NCBI RefSeq assembly: GCF_001708185.1
Contig: NZ_MDDN01000011.1
Coordinates: 62,001-126,000 of the forward strand
Direction of reading: 5' to 3'
DNA from: Lysinibacillus xylanilyticus
GTDB lineage: Bacteria > Bacillota > Bacilli > Bacillales_A > Planococcaceae
DNA length: 64,000 nucleotides
Made by a program: the position numbers and the translations under genes. Each line of letters opens with the position of its first letter. Positions within the stretch are counted from its first letter, which is position 1. This document shows, one piece after another, positions 34,449-43,281 of this stretch. Under the pieces are notes generated by a model. The model worked only from the letters and a program-made list of their open reading frames with translations. It did not search any database and was not told where the DNA came from.

Positions 34449-34495
34449 ATTTTACCTATTTGGCTATATGACGTCAATATGACAAAGTTGTCATA
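34449..34495 (-). promoter_or_regulatory. Bce-type promoter with palindromic regulator box
   Basis: On the minus strand, -35 TTGACG (34472-34477), 17-base spacer and -10 TAAAAT (34449-34454) precede the ATPase gene. Directly upstream lies the perfect palindrome TATGACAAAGTTGTCATA (34478-34495), with 8-base arms and a 2-base centre. Its place next to the -35 box is that expected for an activating response regulator of the BceR type. Confidence 0.78.
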
Positions 34496-34501
34496 TAATA
34501 C

Positions 34502-35482
34502 TCATGATTTTTTCACGCTATTTGAAAAGTCTATAGAAAAGGTAGTGAAGCGTTCGTGGGACTGTAAGGTAAAAGGGTGCTCTAGTGCAGTCAAAATCTT
34601 TTTAACCAAATATAAGCCTATACCTGTTGCTTCACCGCTCGTTCTTCCTTTTACACCTGTATAAAAAAGATCAAAGACACGTGAAATTTCGCTATCGGGA
34701 ATCGTATCTCCGCAGTTTTTAATTTTTAAAATAGCTTCGTCATAACTAATTTGAATGGAACTTTCAGACTCACCGTATTTAATGGCATTATTGATGATTT
34801 GATAAAGCACGATTTTTAACCATTTCCGATCTGAATAAATAATATTATTTTCAGCAAGCATCACTTTGGGGAAAACCACTTTGGCAATAAAATAATCCTT
34901 TAACTCGTTAATGACCTCCTGAATAATCTCTTTTAATGAGAGTGCCTCTATTTTTAAATCAGCTACTAGATTGGATGTGCGTTCATAAGTTAGCAGCTGG
35001 TTGAGGGTAAAGGTCAGCTTATCACATTCTTTATTAATAGTTTGCCAGTGCTCGGATTGACTATTTGCATCAGATTGAATAATCAGTTGAATGACCGACA
35101 ATGGGGTCTTCATTTGATGAGCAAAATGTGAAAGGACAAGCTGCTTTTCTTTTCCTTGCTCCTCTAAAGTTTGCTGTTGTGTTAAGTGCAGATATTGCAT
35201 TTGTCGTAGTTTTTGGCTATAGGCTTGCTCAATCATAGCCTGTGGTTCATACAGATGGAGGTCATCGCTTGTTAATATGCCTTTCTGTAAATGAGCATAG
35301 AGCTTTTTTCTACGATAATAACGACCAATTAGCCAAATAATAAATAGAAAGCTAACGAGAAAGATAAAATAAAAATAGTGTGATGATAAATCATCCAATG
35401 TATGAATGATCCAAGGTAATAATAGGAAGCTTACACAATAAAGAATAATTACACTTACATGATCTCGAAAGAAAAGCTTCAT
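34502..35482 (-). CDS. BceS-type intramembrane-sensing histidine kinase
   Basis: The 326-residue kinase has two closely spaced N-terminal membrane segments with almost no extracellular loop, the mark of intramembrane-sensing kinases. It has the phosphoacceptor His in LSHFAHQMKTPLSVIQ, N box QIINNAIKYG and G box GEATGIGLYLVKK. Such kinases have no ligand site of their own and are triggered by the partner BceAB transporter. It overlaps the regulator gene by 4 bases. About 110 bases separate it from the ATPase gene, enough for the separate transporter promoter. Confidence 0.92.
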   Translation of the reverse strand: MKLFFRDHVSVIILYCVSFLLLPWIIHTLDDLSSHYFYFIFLVSFLFIIWLIGRYYRRKKLYAHLQKGILTSDDLHLYEPQAMIEQAYSQKLRQMQYLHLTQQQTLEEQGKEKQLVLSHFAHQMKTPLSVIQLIIQSDANSQSEHWQTINKECDKLTFTLNQLLTYERTSNLVADLKIEALSLKEIIQEVINELKDYFIAKVVFPKVMLAENNIIYSDRKWLKIVLYQIINNAIKYGESESSIQISYDEAILKIKNCGDTIPDSEISRVFDLFYTGVKGRTSGEATGIGLYLVKKILTALEHPFTLQSHERFTTFSIDFSNSVKKS

Positions 35483-36168
35483 TCTTCTGCCTCCACTAAT
35501 TGATAGCCAAGTCCACGAATTGTTTTAATTTCTAAACAGGATTGAATAGCTTCAAACTTTTTGCGGAGCCGACCAATATTAACAGATAAAGTGTTTTCTT
35601 CAACGAAGGATTCATCATCCCAAATAGCACTTAACAACTTTTGGCGAGATACAACATTTGGGTAAGCTTCAAATAGTAACTTGCTAAGCTGCATCTCTTT
35701 TAACGTTAACAGGCTCTCATGTTCCTCAGTGTGAAGCCGAACAGTATCTGGATTTAATGTAGTATTGGTAATTGTTATAGAATTAGAATCGGAGGAAGCA
35801 TACTCTCCATATGTACGACGAATAAGGCCATTCACTTTTGCCATAAATACATCTAGCGAGAAGGGCTTTGTAATAAAATCATCTGCACCATTTTCAATAC
35901 CATACACTTGGTCGATATCATTCACACGCGCTGATACAATGATAATGGGGCATGTTGACAGCTGGCGGATTTTGCGTGACCAGAAGTACCCATCATAAGT
36001 TGGGAGGTTAATATCCATGACTACTAGATGGGGTTGAATAGCTTGAAATTCTTCTACTATACGATTAAATTGTTGGACAGTGTAGCATGCAAATTGATAT
36101 TTCGATAAATGCTCGGCAATAAGCTTTGAAATAGTAGTATCGTCCTCTATTATGTATATTTTGTACAT
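35479..36168 (-). CDS. BceR-type OmpR-family response regulator
   Basis: The 229-residue protein has a receiver (YIIEDDTTISKLI, phosphoacceptor in LVVMDINLPTYDG, Lys in DDFITKPFSL) and a C-terminal OmpR winged helix (LTLKEMQLSKLLFEAYPNVV, IKTIRGLGYQLVEAEE). It is the first gene of the module and likely activates the ATPase-permease operon through the palindrome at 34478-34495. The start ATG 36168 has AAAGG upstream. Confidence 0.93.
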   Translation of the reverse strand: MYKIYIIEDDTTISKLIAEHLSKYQFACYTVQQFNRIVEEFQAIQPHLVVMDINLPTYDGYFWSRKIRQLSTCPIIIVSARVNDIDQVYGIENGADDFITKPFSLDVFMAKVNGLIRRTYGEYASSDSNSITITNTTLNPDTVRLHTEEHESLLTLKEMQLSKLLFEAYPNVVSRQKLLSAIWDDESFVEENTLSVNIGRLRKKFEAIQSCLEIKTIRGLGYQLVEAEE

Positions 36169-36257
36169 AGTATCGACCTTTCTTTATTTATATACTTTTA
36201 ATGTACCCTGATATTTAAGAATCCATAAATATATAGTAATAGTAACTTGAAATTATA

Positions 36258-36303
36258 GAGAAGAGCCACTACAAACTCAATTGAGAAGGTGATGGCTCTT
36301 TGA
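36258..36303. terminator. Hairpin downstream of the double kinase gene
   Basis: AGAGCCA pairs with TGGCTCT around a 27-base loop, followed by TTTG. It lies between the divergent end of the kinase gene and the promoter side of the Bce module. Confidence 0.6.
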
Positions 36304-36321
36304 TAATCATGAATGGGCCAA

Positions 36322-39300
36322 TTAATTTTTTGGAATGTGGAAGGTGACATTTGTTCCTTCATTTAGGGTGCTTTGTATTTGTAATCGCTGTCCGTAAATC
36401 CTCTTAAGACGTAAATCAGTATTACGTAATCCTACGCCACAGCTTGTTGAATAACTACCTGAATGTAGCTCCTCTAATTTACTTTGATCTATCCCAACGC
36501 CATCGTCTATAATACTTACTGCTACATAATCTGGGAAATCCTTTATGCGGATACAAACGGTTCCACCTTGTTCCTGTTTTAAGACACCATGACGAATTGC
36601 ATTTTCTACTAAAGTTTGTAAGGAGATAGGGGGAATTTCAATGTTTATAATTTCATCGATATCCCATTCGATGTTTAACAATTCCCCAAAGCGTTGCTGT
36701 TCAATATAGAGAAATGAGCGCACTAGCTCTAGTTCATCCTTAAGTGGTACTACTCGTTGTAGATTCCGCACATCAAAGCTTGCATGTAGATATTCACCAA
36801 AATGATGCATTAAGTCAATCATCCGATCTGTATCAATCGTACTAAGTGATGCAATTGTATTTAATGTATTAAATAAAAAATGTGGCTGTATTTGAGCTTG
36901 AAGCCAAGCTGTTTCCAAATGTAGTCGTTGATTGATGCTATATTTTAAATCGATTAAGGCTTTGCTCCTTACTTTTAGCTCAAGAGAATTAATGGGCTTT
37001 GTAACATAATCATTAGCTCCACGAACAAAACCAGTATAAACATCTTCAGGATTATTACGTGCTGTTAGCAATAAGATCGGTAATTCAAGTAATGAGTAAT
37101 GCTCTCGAATAATTTCAATTAATGCATAGCCAGAAATATAAGGGAGCATCGCATCAACAATGACTAAATCCCAATCCTCTTGCTGTAATGCTTTTAATGC
37201 CTTTTCACTGCTAGTAACAGTAGTAACCGCATATGCTGTTGTTGCAAATAAACTACGCATAATGGTTAAGTTTATAGGATCATCATCAACCATTAAAATT
37301 TTAAATTGTTTTTCCACTGTCTTTAAAGACGTATTTCCTTCAACATGAGAAAATATATCTTCTTGCTCTATGTAGGATTGCTCCTCATTTAAACTTTCCT
37401 CTGCTAATGGTAATGTGAAATAGACATCTGAGCCTTTGTTAGGAACGGAATGTATTTGCAAAGTCCCTCCGTGTAATTCGATAAGCTTCTTTGAAACTAA
37501 TAACCCGAGACCGATTTGATCGTCGTTATCAGTTCCTTGTTCGTAAGGGGAAAAAAGACGACTTTGGATCTCATCATCCATTCCTAATCCAGTGTCACGA
37601 ATATGGATTACAACCAGACTATTATCTATATGTGCACTGATTTCTATAGAACAAGCATTTGTATATTTAATGGCGTTGTATAAAAAATTAAAAAGAATTT
37701 GAATCAATCGGTTTTCATCGGCCACTACATTAGGAAATGTTTTAGAAATGGTAGAATTCATTTGAATTTGCTTTCCATTTGTTATAAAGCGTAACATATC
37801 GAAAACACCATAAATGACACCTTGAATGCTGACGTTTTTTTTATTGAGATGTAAATTACCGTCCTTTAAACGAGTAAAATCAAGTATGTCATTTAATGTA
37901 AAGGACATGCTTCTCCCAATATCAATTAACAGCTTTAGATTTTGTTTATCATCAGCGGCAAGCTTATTGTTTGGATTTTCATAAATGGTCTGTCCTAAGG
38001 TAATCATTTTATTCATGGGATCCCATAGCTTTTGTGAACTACTGGATAAAAATTCGTCCTTTAATTCATCGTCCGTTTGTAATTTAGCAATCAATTGATT
38101 AATTTGCTCTTTATTTTCAAAAAAATGTTTAAACCAATAACCTGAAAAACCAAGCATGATAAATAAATAGTCTAATGGATAAACGGGTATATCAAAGACA
38201 TAAATGGATTTGATGAATCCCCATATAATTCCATTTGTTGAACCAAGAGCCGTCAGGGCAATAAAAACGGAACTTTGTTTTTGATTTTCAAGATACTCTT
38301 TTAAAGCGAGTGCTGCTACATATAAAAATGAAACGCCATAAAGTATGAAGAAAAGAGGATTTAATGTGTATAACCAATCAATCGGTAAAACGACAGTTAA
38401 AAATGCTCCAAGGACATAGATAGCAAAGATCCACTGTAAGCATTTAGCATTACGATATTTCACTAGTAAAATACGCAAAAATTGAACAAAGAAAAAAGAA
38501 GAACCGAGATAGATGATAGAAGATAATTTAAATGACCATACATAATCAAGATGTAGCCAGGCAAGTATCGATCGATCATAGGTAATTAATTCATCGGTTA
38601 ATGGTAAAAGAAAACCTACTGTGAAAAGTAATACAATTGGCTTCCGATAGATGAATAGGAACACAAGAATACTAAAGAGTGCGAACAATACGAGCATGAC
38701 TGAAATAGTAGAAAGAGATATCTCAGTAATTATTTCGTGATGTACCATAGCTGGTGCAGAGCTAAATAGAACTCGTTTAGCAATGATAGGACTTGCTGGT
38801 GTATCAAAATTTGATACATGTAAAATTAAGTCAATTTCAGGTTGCTCATTCGTAAAATATACAGTGTATGGAGCGGCTTGCCCTTTATGATTATTTGAAT
38901 CAGTAGCGACTTTTCCTGACTGACCAGCTAGCTCCCCATTAATATATAATGTTGAAGCAGTTGATACTGCAGGAATTCGAATGGCATAACGATTATCTTT
39001 GGGGGCATTTTCATTGAGTAAAATTTTTAAACGGTATGTACCATATCGTTGTGTCGTTGCCTCAGAATTTCGCGTAGGTATCGTTCGGATAGTTTGCTCG
39101 AATAATCGAGGATATTGGTTATTGTCTGTGTTTAAAGGGTCTATTAATGACCCAGGATAGTAGAGCCATTCACCATTTAAGTGAAGCATTTCTTTATCGG
39201 TTAGCGGCTGATCACGAATGTCAAATACACCTTCTTGAGCAATCGGTTGATTACTCAAAGGGAGAAAGTATGCTAACCATAGTAAACGAAGGATAGTAAG

Positions 39301-39363
39301 AACTATAAAAATTAAGATAATGAAAAGTGAATGTCGAATTGTCGCTTTTTTTAACAGTGACAT
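36322..39363 (-). CDS. Double histidine kinase with 7TMR-DISM-like sensor and receiver
   Basis: The 1013-residue protein has an N-terminal membrane segment, an extracellular jelly-roll-like domain (~60-205) and seven membrane segments (~215-420). Then follows a first kinase core whose H box reads SSQKLWDPMNKM with Gln444 where the phosphoacceptor His should be. It also has an intact-looking ATPase (NAIKY, DTGLGMD, GLGLLVSKK), a receiver (LMVDDDP, VIVDAMLP, VTKPI) and a C-terminal LytS-type kinase (QIQPHFLFNTLNTIASL, IPPISLQTLVENAIRHG). The second kinase module keeps its His. The neighbour 39680-40810 is the expected output regulator. The ligand may be a carbohydrate-like compound. Confidence 0.88.
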   Translation of the reverse strand: MSLLKKATIRHSLFIILIFIVLTILRLLWLAYFLPLSNQPIAQEGVFDIRDQPLTDKEMLHLNGEWLYYPGSLIDPLNTDNNQYPRLFEQTIRTIPTRNSEATTQRYGTYRLKILLNENAPKDNRYAIRIPAVSTASTLYINGELAGQSGKVATDSNNHKGQAAPYTVYFTNEQPEIDLILHVSNFDTPASPIIAKRVLFSSAPAMVHHEIITEISLSTISVMLVLFALFSILVFLFIYRKPIVLLFTVGFLLPLTDELITYDRSILAWLHLDYVWSFKLSSIIYLGSSFFFVQFLRILLVKYRNAKCLQWIFAIYVLGAFLTVVLPIDWLYTLNPLFFILYGVSFLYVAALALKEYLENQKQSSVFIALTALGSTNGIIWGFIKSIYVFDIPVYPLDYLFIMLGFSGYWFKHFFENKEQINQLIAKLQTDDELKDEFLSSSSQKLWDPMNKMITLGQTIYENPNNKLAADDKQNLKLLIDIGRSMSFTLNDILDFTRLKDGNLHLNKKNVSIQGVIYGVFDMLRFITNGKQIQMNSTISKTFPNVVADENRLIQILFNFLYNAIKYTNACSIEISAHIDNSLVVIHIRDTGLGMDDEIQSRLFSPYEQGTDNDDQIGLGLLVSKKLIELHGGTLQIHSVPNKGSDVYFTLPLAEESLNEEQSYIEQEDIFSHVEGNTSLKTVEKQFKILMVDDDPINLTIMRSLFATTAYAVTTVTSSEKALKALQQEDWDLVIVDAMLPYISGYALIEIIREHYSLLELPILLLTARNNPEDVYTGFVRGANDYVTKPINSLELKVRSKALIDLKYSINQRLHLETAWLQAQIQPHFLFNTLNTIASLSTIDTDRMIDLMHHFGEYLHASFDVRNLQRVVPLKDELELVRSFLYIEQQRFGELLNIEWDIDEIINIEIPPISLQTLVENAIRHGVLKQEQGGTVCIRIKDFPDYVAVSIIDDGVGIDQSKLEELHSGSYSTSCGVGLRNTDLRLKRIYGQRLQIQSTLNEGTNVTFHIPKN

Positions 39364-39434
39364 AAGGACCTCCGGGATTTCCTTTTATATTAGATGGACT
39401 ATATTTACCATGCCGTGAAGACAGAAAAAAGATA

Positions 39435-39470
39435 AAAAGGCATCGAGAGAGAACTGTCTCGATGCCTTTT
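39435..39470. terminator. Strong hairpin
   Basis: AAAGGCATCGAGA pairs with TCTCGATGCCTTT around an 8-base loop and is flanked by A and T runs. It lies between the receiver-SARP gene and the kinase gene on the same strand, so the two are probably not simply cotranscribed. Confidence 0.75.
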
Positions 39471-39513
39471 GTGGATGGCCTGAGTATGTCTTTGGTTTGA
39501 TCTTTTTGTAATT

Positions 39514-39625
39514 TATCAGGCGTGATGGTTAGGAAGAAATAGGTTTATTACGGGCTACTCGCTTTCCTGCGGTAAGCTTTGCTCTGCGACGAAAGAGAAG
39601 CGACAGGAGCACTAGCGGAAATCAG
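39514..39625 (+). repeat. Composite of dispersed repeat families R and S
   Basis: Positions 39514-39550 match the family R copy at 25750-25784. Positions 39590-39621 (AAGAGAAGCGACAGGAGCAC then AGCGGAAATCAGCC) match the family S core. The region is non-coding. Confidence 0.6.
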
Positions 39626-39679
39626 CCTCTTCAAATTAATCCGAGTGTATAAAAAGGATTACTCAACACACCTGGTAAT

Positions 39680-40810
39680 TTATACTTCTACTGATATAGC
39701 GTTAAATAGCTCAGTTGTTTCGTGCTCTGGTAAAATATCGAGATCAGCTACCAAAGTACTTCTAAATGTATTGTAAACTTTTACAGCACTTGCTCGATTA
39801 TCCACGTCCATATAGTGTTTCATTAGCTGTTGGATAGCTTTATCGGAATATGGATTATGCTCGAGTGTTATAAGTAATATATGCTCTAGGTTTTTTACGT
39901 CCTTTATTGCTGTATAATGCTCTACTAAATCATGAAGTAGAAGAGTAAATTGGGTATTCATGAAATTTGCCTTACTAGAAACCCAAGGATAATCTAATGT
40001 GGCCATATATTCACCCTGATAGTTTTGTATTAGTGCCTCAGCCTTCTTTATATCAAGCTTTCCGGTCTCCATTTTACTATTTAAAATATGCTCTAAGTTA
40101 TGAGCGTCACATTGAAAATCCTCTAGTTGTAAAATATAGCAGCCATTTGCATACTGTATGACTTCTACATAGCCTAATGTAGAAAGTGTAGTGCGTAGAT
40201 AAGAGACTGTTGTATGTAATTGCACTCTTGCCTTTTTATAGTCTGTCTCTGCCCATAATGCATCGAGGACTGTATCACGAGGTACATGGCTATTAAGATT
40301 GGAAAAAAGAAAGGCAAATAATTCTTTTGTTTTAACCGTTCTCCAATGGATGGCTTTGTCATCATGTAAGACAACGAATCCTCCAAAACATTGTATCTTT
40401 AGTGTAGGTTTATGCTGTATTCGTATAGGAGTCGAATTTTTTTCTAGGTGGGGGAGTTCTTGGATTCTATTAATAGTTGTCTCTAGACGAGCTTTTGAAA
40501 TAGGCTTTAATAAATAGTCAAGGGAGTTAATTTCAAATGCTTGGACAGCATAGTCTCGATACGCAGTGACAAATACAATATAGATATTTTTGTTCCATTC
40601 TTTTAATAGTTTTGCGATTGCTAAACCGTTCATACCAGGCATTTCAATATCTAAAAATGCTACTTGAAAATCCAAGCTAGGACCCTCTGCAAGCAAATCT
40701 TTTACATTTGTAAAGGATCTAATGACCTCTAGTGAATTAAATTCCTTCAACTTTTTCTCCATGTTTACAAGAGCTAATGGCTCATCGTCCATTACTATCA
40801 CTTGAATCAA
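39680..40810 (-). CDS. Receiver-SARP response regulator
   Basis: The 376-residue protein has an N-terminal receiver (IVMDDEPLAL, phosphoacceptor in VAFLDIEMPGMNG, YLLKPISK). Behind it lie an OmpR-like winged helix (IQCFGGFVVL, TVKTKELFAFLFSNLNSHV) and a bacterial transcriptional activator domain rich in helical pairs (ALIQNYQGEYMATLDYPWV onwards). This layout is the usual partner of 7TMR-DISM double kinases like the neighbouring gene. The start is uncertain; TTG 40810 gives the expected N-terminus MIQVIVMDDEP, while 40822 and 40819 give extensions. Its targets are unknown. Confidence 0.85.
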   Translation of the reverse strand: MIQVIVMDDEPLALVNMEKKLKEFNSLEVIRSFTNVKDLLAEGPSLDFQVAFLDIEMPGMNGLAIAKLLKEWNKNIYIVFVTAYRDYAVQAFEINSLDYLLKPISKARLETTINRIQELPHLEKNSTPIRIQHKPTLKIQCFGGFVVLHDDKAIHWRTVKTKELFAFLFSNLNSHVPRDTVLDALWAETDYKKARVQLHTTVSYLRTTLSTLGYVEVIQYANGCYILQLEDFQCDAHNLEHILNSKMETGKLDIKKAEALIQNYQGEYMATLDYPWVSSKANFMNTQFTLLLHDLVEHYTAIKDVKNLEHILLITLEHNPYSDKAIQQLMKHYMDVDNRASAVKVYNTFRSTLVADLDILPEHETTELFNAISVEV

Positions 40811-40871
40811 AAAGGGCACCAACTTTCAAATATTAATTAACTTGAATTGAAGAAACTTAAAGTGAAATTGG

Positions 40872-41036
40872 TTAAAGTGAAATATCAATAACTGACCCTT
40901 TATACAGATGTGCGGCCACTTGCTGTTGAGGCAGATCTTCTAGTAAGTCGACAGCAGCTACCATATCTAGATTGAGTGCACTTTGCATAACAGTCATTTG
41001 TACAGTTTGTTGTAGCTCTATAATCTGAGAAGACAT
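40872..41036 (-). CDS. YjfB-like putative motility protein
   Basis: The 54-residue protein MSSQIIELQQTVQMTVMQSA ends VAAHLYKGSVIDISL, matching the short YjfB family (helical N-terminus, terminal G-x-x-ID-[IV] strand). ATG 41036 has AGGGTGG upstream at slightly long spacing; longer in-frame starts (41066, 41072, 41117) are possible. YjfB proteins often accompany motility genes, but none is adjacent here and the function is unknown. Confidence 0.6.
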   Translation of the reverse strand: MSSQIIELQQTVQMTVMQSALNLDMVAAVDLLEDLPQQQVAAHLYKGSVIDISL

Positions 41037-41333
41037 TATTGGAATTTCCACCCTATATTCCTTCATTAACATATTATCGGTTAAAAATATTGATTTTCCA
41101 ACGTATAAAAGTTGCAAAAAAAATTATGGGTATTTTTCCATGAAACTATTTGATTTACTAAAAAAATGATTGATATTGTATATTTTTCCGTTTTTATAGA
41201 AATAATTCGTAATATCAGGTCCATTGTCCTGAGTGATTAATTGCATTCTCTAGCATTGCTTGCATAAAAGAGCCTAACTCTAGTGAGCTAGCAGCAGATT
41301 GCAAAATTATAAAATATGGAGGTATTACGAAAT

Positions 41334-42143
41334 ATGAAGAAACGAGCATTAGCTTTAGCTGTAACATTGACATTGGGTTTAAGTTTGTTTGCAAGTCCGT
41401 CATCTGCTGAGGACAAACTCAATGTTATACCAATTGACCCGTTATGGGGGATCTCGAAGATATACGAATTAGCTGTAGGAGAAATAGGGCTACTAGACGA
41501 AATAGATCCGAAATGGTTTAATTTAGGGAAAAAATCAAATGTAGATGACACGAAAAATGAAAAATCATCGAAAGACCAACATCACATTGTGCATGGGGAT
41601 ACATTATTTTCAATTGCACGTGAAAATGGTGTATCAGTGGAAAAGTTAAAAGAATGGAATAACCTTACTTCTGATGTGATTTATGTAGGCGAATTGTTAG
41701 CTACCAAAGCATCAGCAGCAAAGCCTAAAACTACTGTGAGCGAAACTAAAAAGGTAGCAACAGCTTCCAATACAAAGCAAGTAACGACATCGAATACAAA
41801 ACCAGCAACAAAATCAAGTACAAAACAAGTAAGTGCTCCAGCAAATGCGACAGGCCAAACGCTAACAATGCGAGCGACTGCTTATACAGCGTATTGTGAG
41901 GGATGTTCGGGGATTACAGCGAATGGAACAGATATAAGATCTAATCCGAACTTGAAGGTAATTGCGGTAGACCCACGTGTTATTCCTCTTGGTACTAGGG
42001 TTTGGGTTGAAGGTTATGGCGAGGCAGTCGCAGCAGACACGGGCGGAGCAATAAAAGGTAATAAAATTGATGTGTTTATTCCTACTGAGGGACAAGCTCG
42101 CCAGTGGGGTGTTAAAACAGTTACTGTTAAAATTTTGAATTAA
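41334..42143 (+). CDS. Secreted LysM-3D domain cell-wall protein (YocH-like)
   Basis: The 269-residue protein has a signal peptide (MKKRALALAVTLTLGLSLFA, cleavage near SSA), a LysM peptidoglycan-binding motif (HHIVHGDTLFSIARENGVS), a Thr/Lys/Ser-rich linker and a C-terminal 3D domain (MRATAYTAYC, VDPRVIPLGTRVWVEGYG, ADTGGAIKGNKIDVF) with the three conserved aspartates. YocH-like proteins bind and cut peptidoglycan and are linked to WalRK control. ATG 41334 follows GGAGG. The linker and wall motifs fit an exported muralytic enzyme. Confidence 0.92.
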   Translation: MKKRALALAVTLTLGLSLFASPSSAEDKLNVIPIDPLWGISKIYELAVGEIGLLDEIDPKWFNLGKKSNVDDTKNEKSSKDQHHIVHGDTLFSIARENGVSVEKLKEWNNLTSDVIYVGELLATKASAAKPKTTVSETKKVATASNTKQVTTSNTKPATKSSTKQVSAPANATGQTLTMRATAYTAYCEGCSGITANGTDIRSNPNLKVIAVDPRVIPLGTRVWVEGYGEAVAADTGGAIKGNKIDVFIPTEGQARQWGVKTVTVKILN

Positions 42144-42330
42144 TGTATGGGAAGGGATGTCTCGCTGACTTGGAGATATCCTTTTTATTTATAACAGTCA
42201 CCGAAATGCTAATCTCTATAGTTTACAGGTTGCTAAATTTACTGCTTTTTCAATGATTCACAAAATTCTAATCAAAATTGCATAAGTAGGAGGATTGTTG
42301 GCAACCATCAGAAATAGAGGAGGTATTTTT

Positions 42331-42882
42331 ATGAAAAAAATGAGTTTAATAATCATTTCCTTATTAGTATTTGTCGGTGGTTGTAATTTCTTCGAAAAGA
42401 AGGAGAAAAAAGTGGAAGTTAACGCAAATTCAGCACAAACTGCAACCGCGAAAGTAATAGGAAAAAATAATGAAAGCTATGGAAATGCATACTTTCAGGA
42501 AGAGGATAATGGGGTCAGGGTGACACTCGCGCTATCAGGATTGCCATCCGGAACGCACGGCATTCATATTCATTCAGTTGGGAAGTGTGAACCACCAACG
42601 TTTGAATCAGCAGGTCCACATTTTAATCCAACGAGTAAAGAGCATGGGAAGGATAATCCTAAAGGCTATCATATGGGAGATCTTCCGAATTTAGAAGTTG
42701 GTGAAGATGGTAGTGTAGATATGAATTTCTTAGCGGAAGGGCTAACATTAGATAAAAATGCTGCAAATTCATTATTGGGTGGAAAAGGTACTTCATTAGT
42801 CATCCATGAGTCAGAGGACGATTATAAATCAGATCCTGCTGGTAATTCTGGTGCTAGAATTGCTTGTGGTGCTATTCAATAA
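42331..42882 (+). CDS. sodC: Cu/Zn superoxide dismutase lipoprotein
   Basis: The 183-residue lipoprotein (VFVGGC lipobox) has a SodC domain in which all metal ligands are visible: HIHSVGKC (two Cu His), AGPHFNPTSKEHG, GYHMGDLPN (Zn Asp) and VIHESEDDY (Cu His), plus the disulphide cysteines (GKCEPP and ARIACGAIQ). It converts superoxide to H2O2 and O2 outside the membrane. B. subtilis YojM is reported to lack some Cu ligands; here the set is complete. GGAGG precedes ATG 42331. Confidence 0.9.
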   Translation: MKKMSLIIISLLVFVGGCNFFEKKEKKVEVNANSAQTATAKVIGKNNESYGNAYFQEEDNGVRVTLALSGLPSGTHGIHIHSVGKCEPPTFESAGPHFNPTSKEHGKDNPKGYHMGDLPNLEVGEDGSVDMNFLAEGLTLDKNAANSLLGGKGTSLVIHESEDDYKSDPAGNSGARIACGAIQ

Positions 42883-42894
42883 GGAAAATGAATC

Positions 42895-42937
42895 GACTGT
42901 ATCTGAAGTAAATCACTTTAGATGCAGTCTTTTTTTA
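42895..42937 (+). terminator. Terminator of the sodC gene
   Basis: GACTGTATCT pairs with AGATGCAGTC (one G-T pair) around a 15-base loop and is followed by seven T. Confidence 0.8.
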
Positions 42938-42948
42938 GTGGTTAGAAA

Positions 42949-42998
42949 TCGGCTCATAGGACGCCCTCAGTTGGAACGGAAATCAACCGCACGTTATG
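42949..42998 (+). repeat. Dispersed repeat, family S (full copy)
   Basis: ATCGGCTCATAGGACGCCC, then CAGTTGGAACGGAAATCAAC and CGCACGTTATGG. The left part matches 5697-5735. The right part matches 44340-44367 and the inverted copy at 57716-57748. No gene is supported in 42883-43281 apart from this and the promoter below. Confidence 0.65.
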
Positions 42999-43211
42999 GT
43001 AATAAGCCAAAAAGAAGAAGTGAGTGGTCTTTTTTTATAATTCGACATGCAATTTTCATACATTTTGTAACTAATTTTATTTTGTTAGAAAAAGAATTTT
43101 ATAGTATTGGATAGATAAAAATGGTGTAAATAAGTAATTGTTGAAATTCGTAAATAATTGTCGTTTTATAGAATTGTATAATTATAAAAGACTGAATTTA
43201 CTATAAATTTA

Positions 43212-43241
43212 TTGACATTATTATACTGTGTTTGATAATTT
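43212..43241 (+). promoter_or_regulatory. Sigma-A type promoter of the TAXI-TRAP operon
   Basis: TTGACA (43212-43217) is followed after 16-18 bases by GATAAT/TAATTT (43234-43241), about 40 bases before the TTG start of the binding protein. Confidence 0.65.
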
Positions 43242-43281
43242 TAAGTAGATTCTTATTTTTAACCAAAGGGGGAAGGTTACT

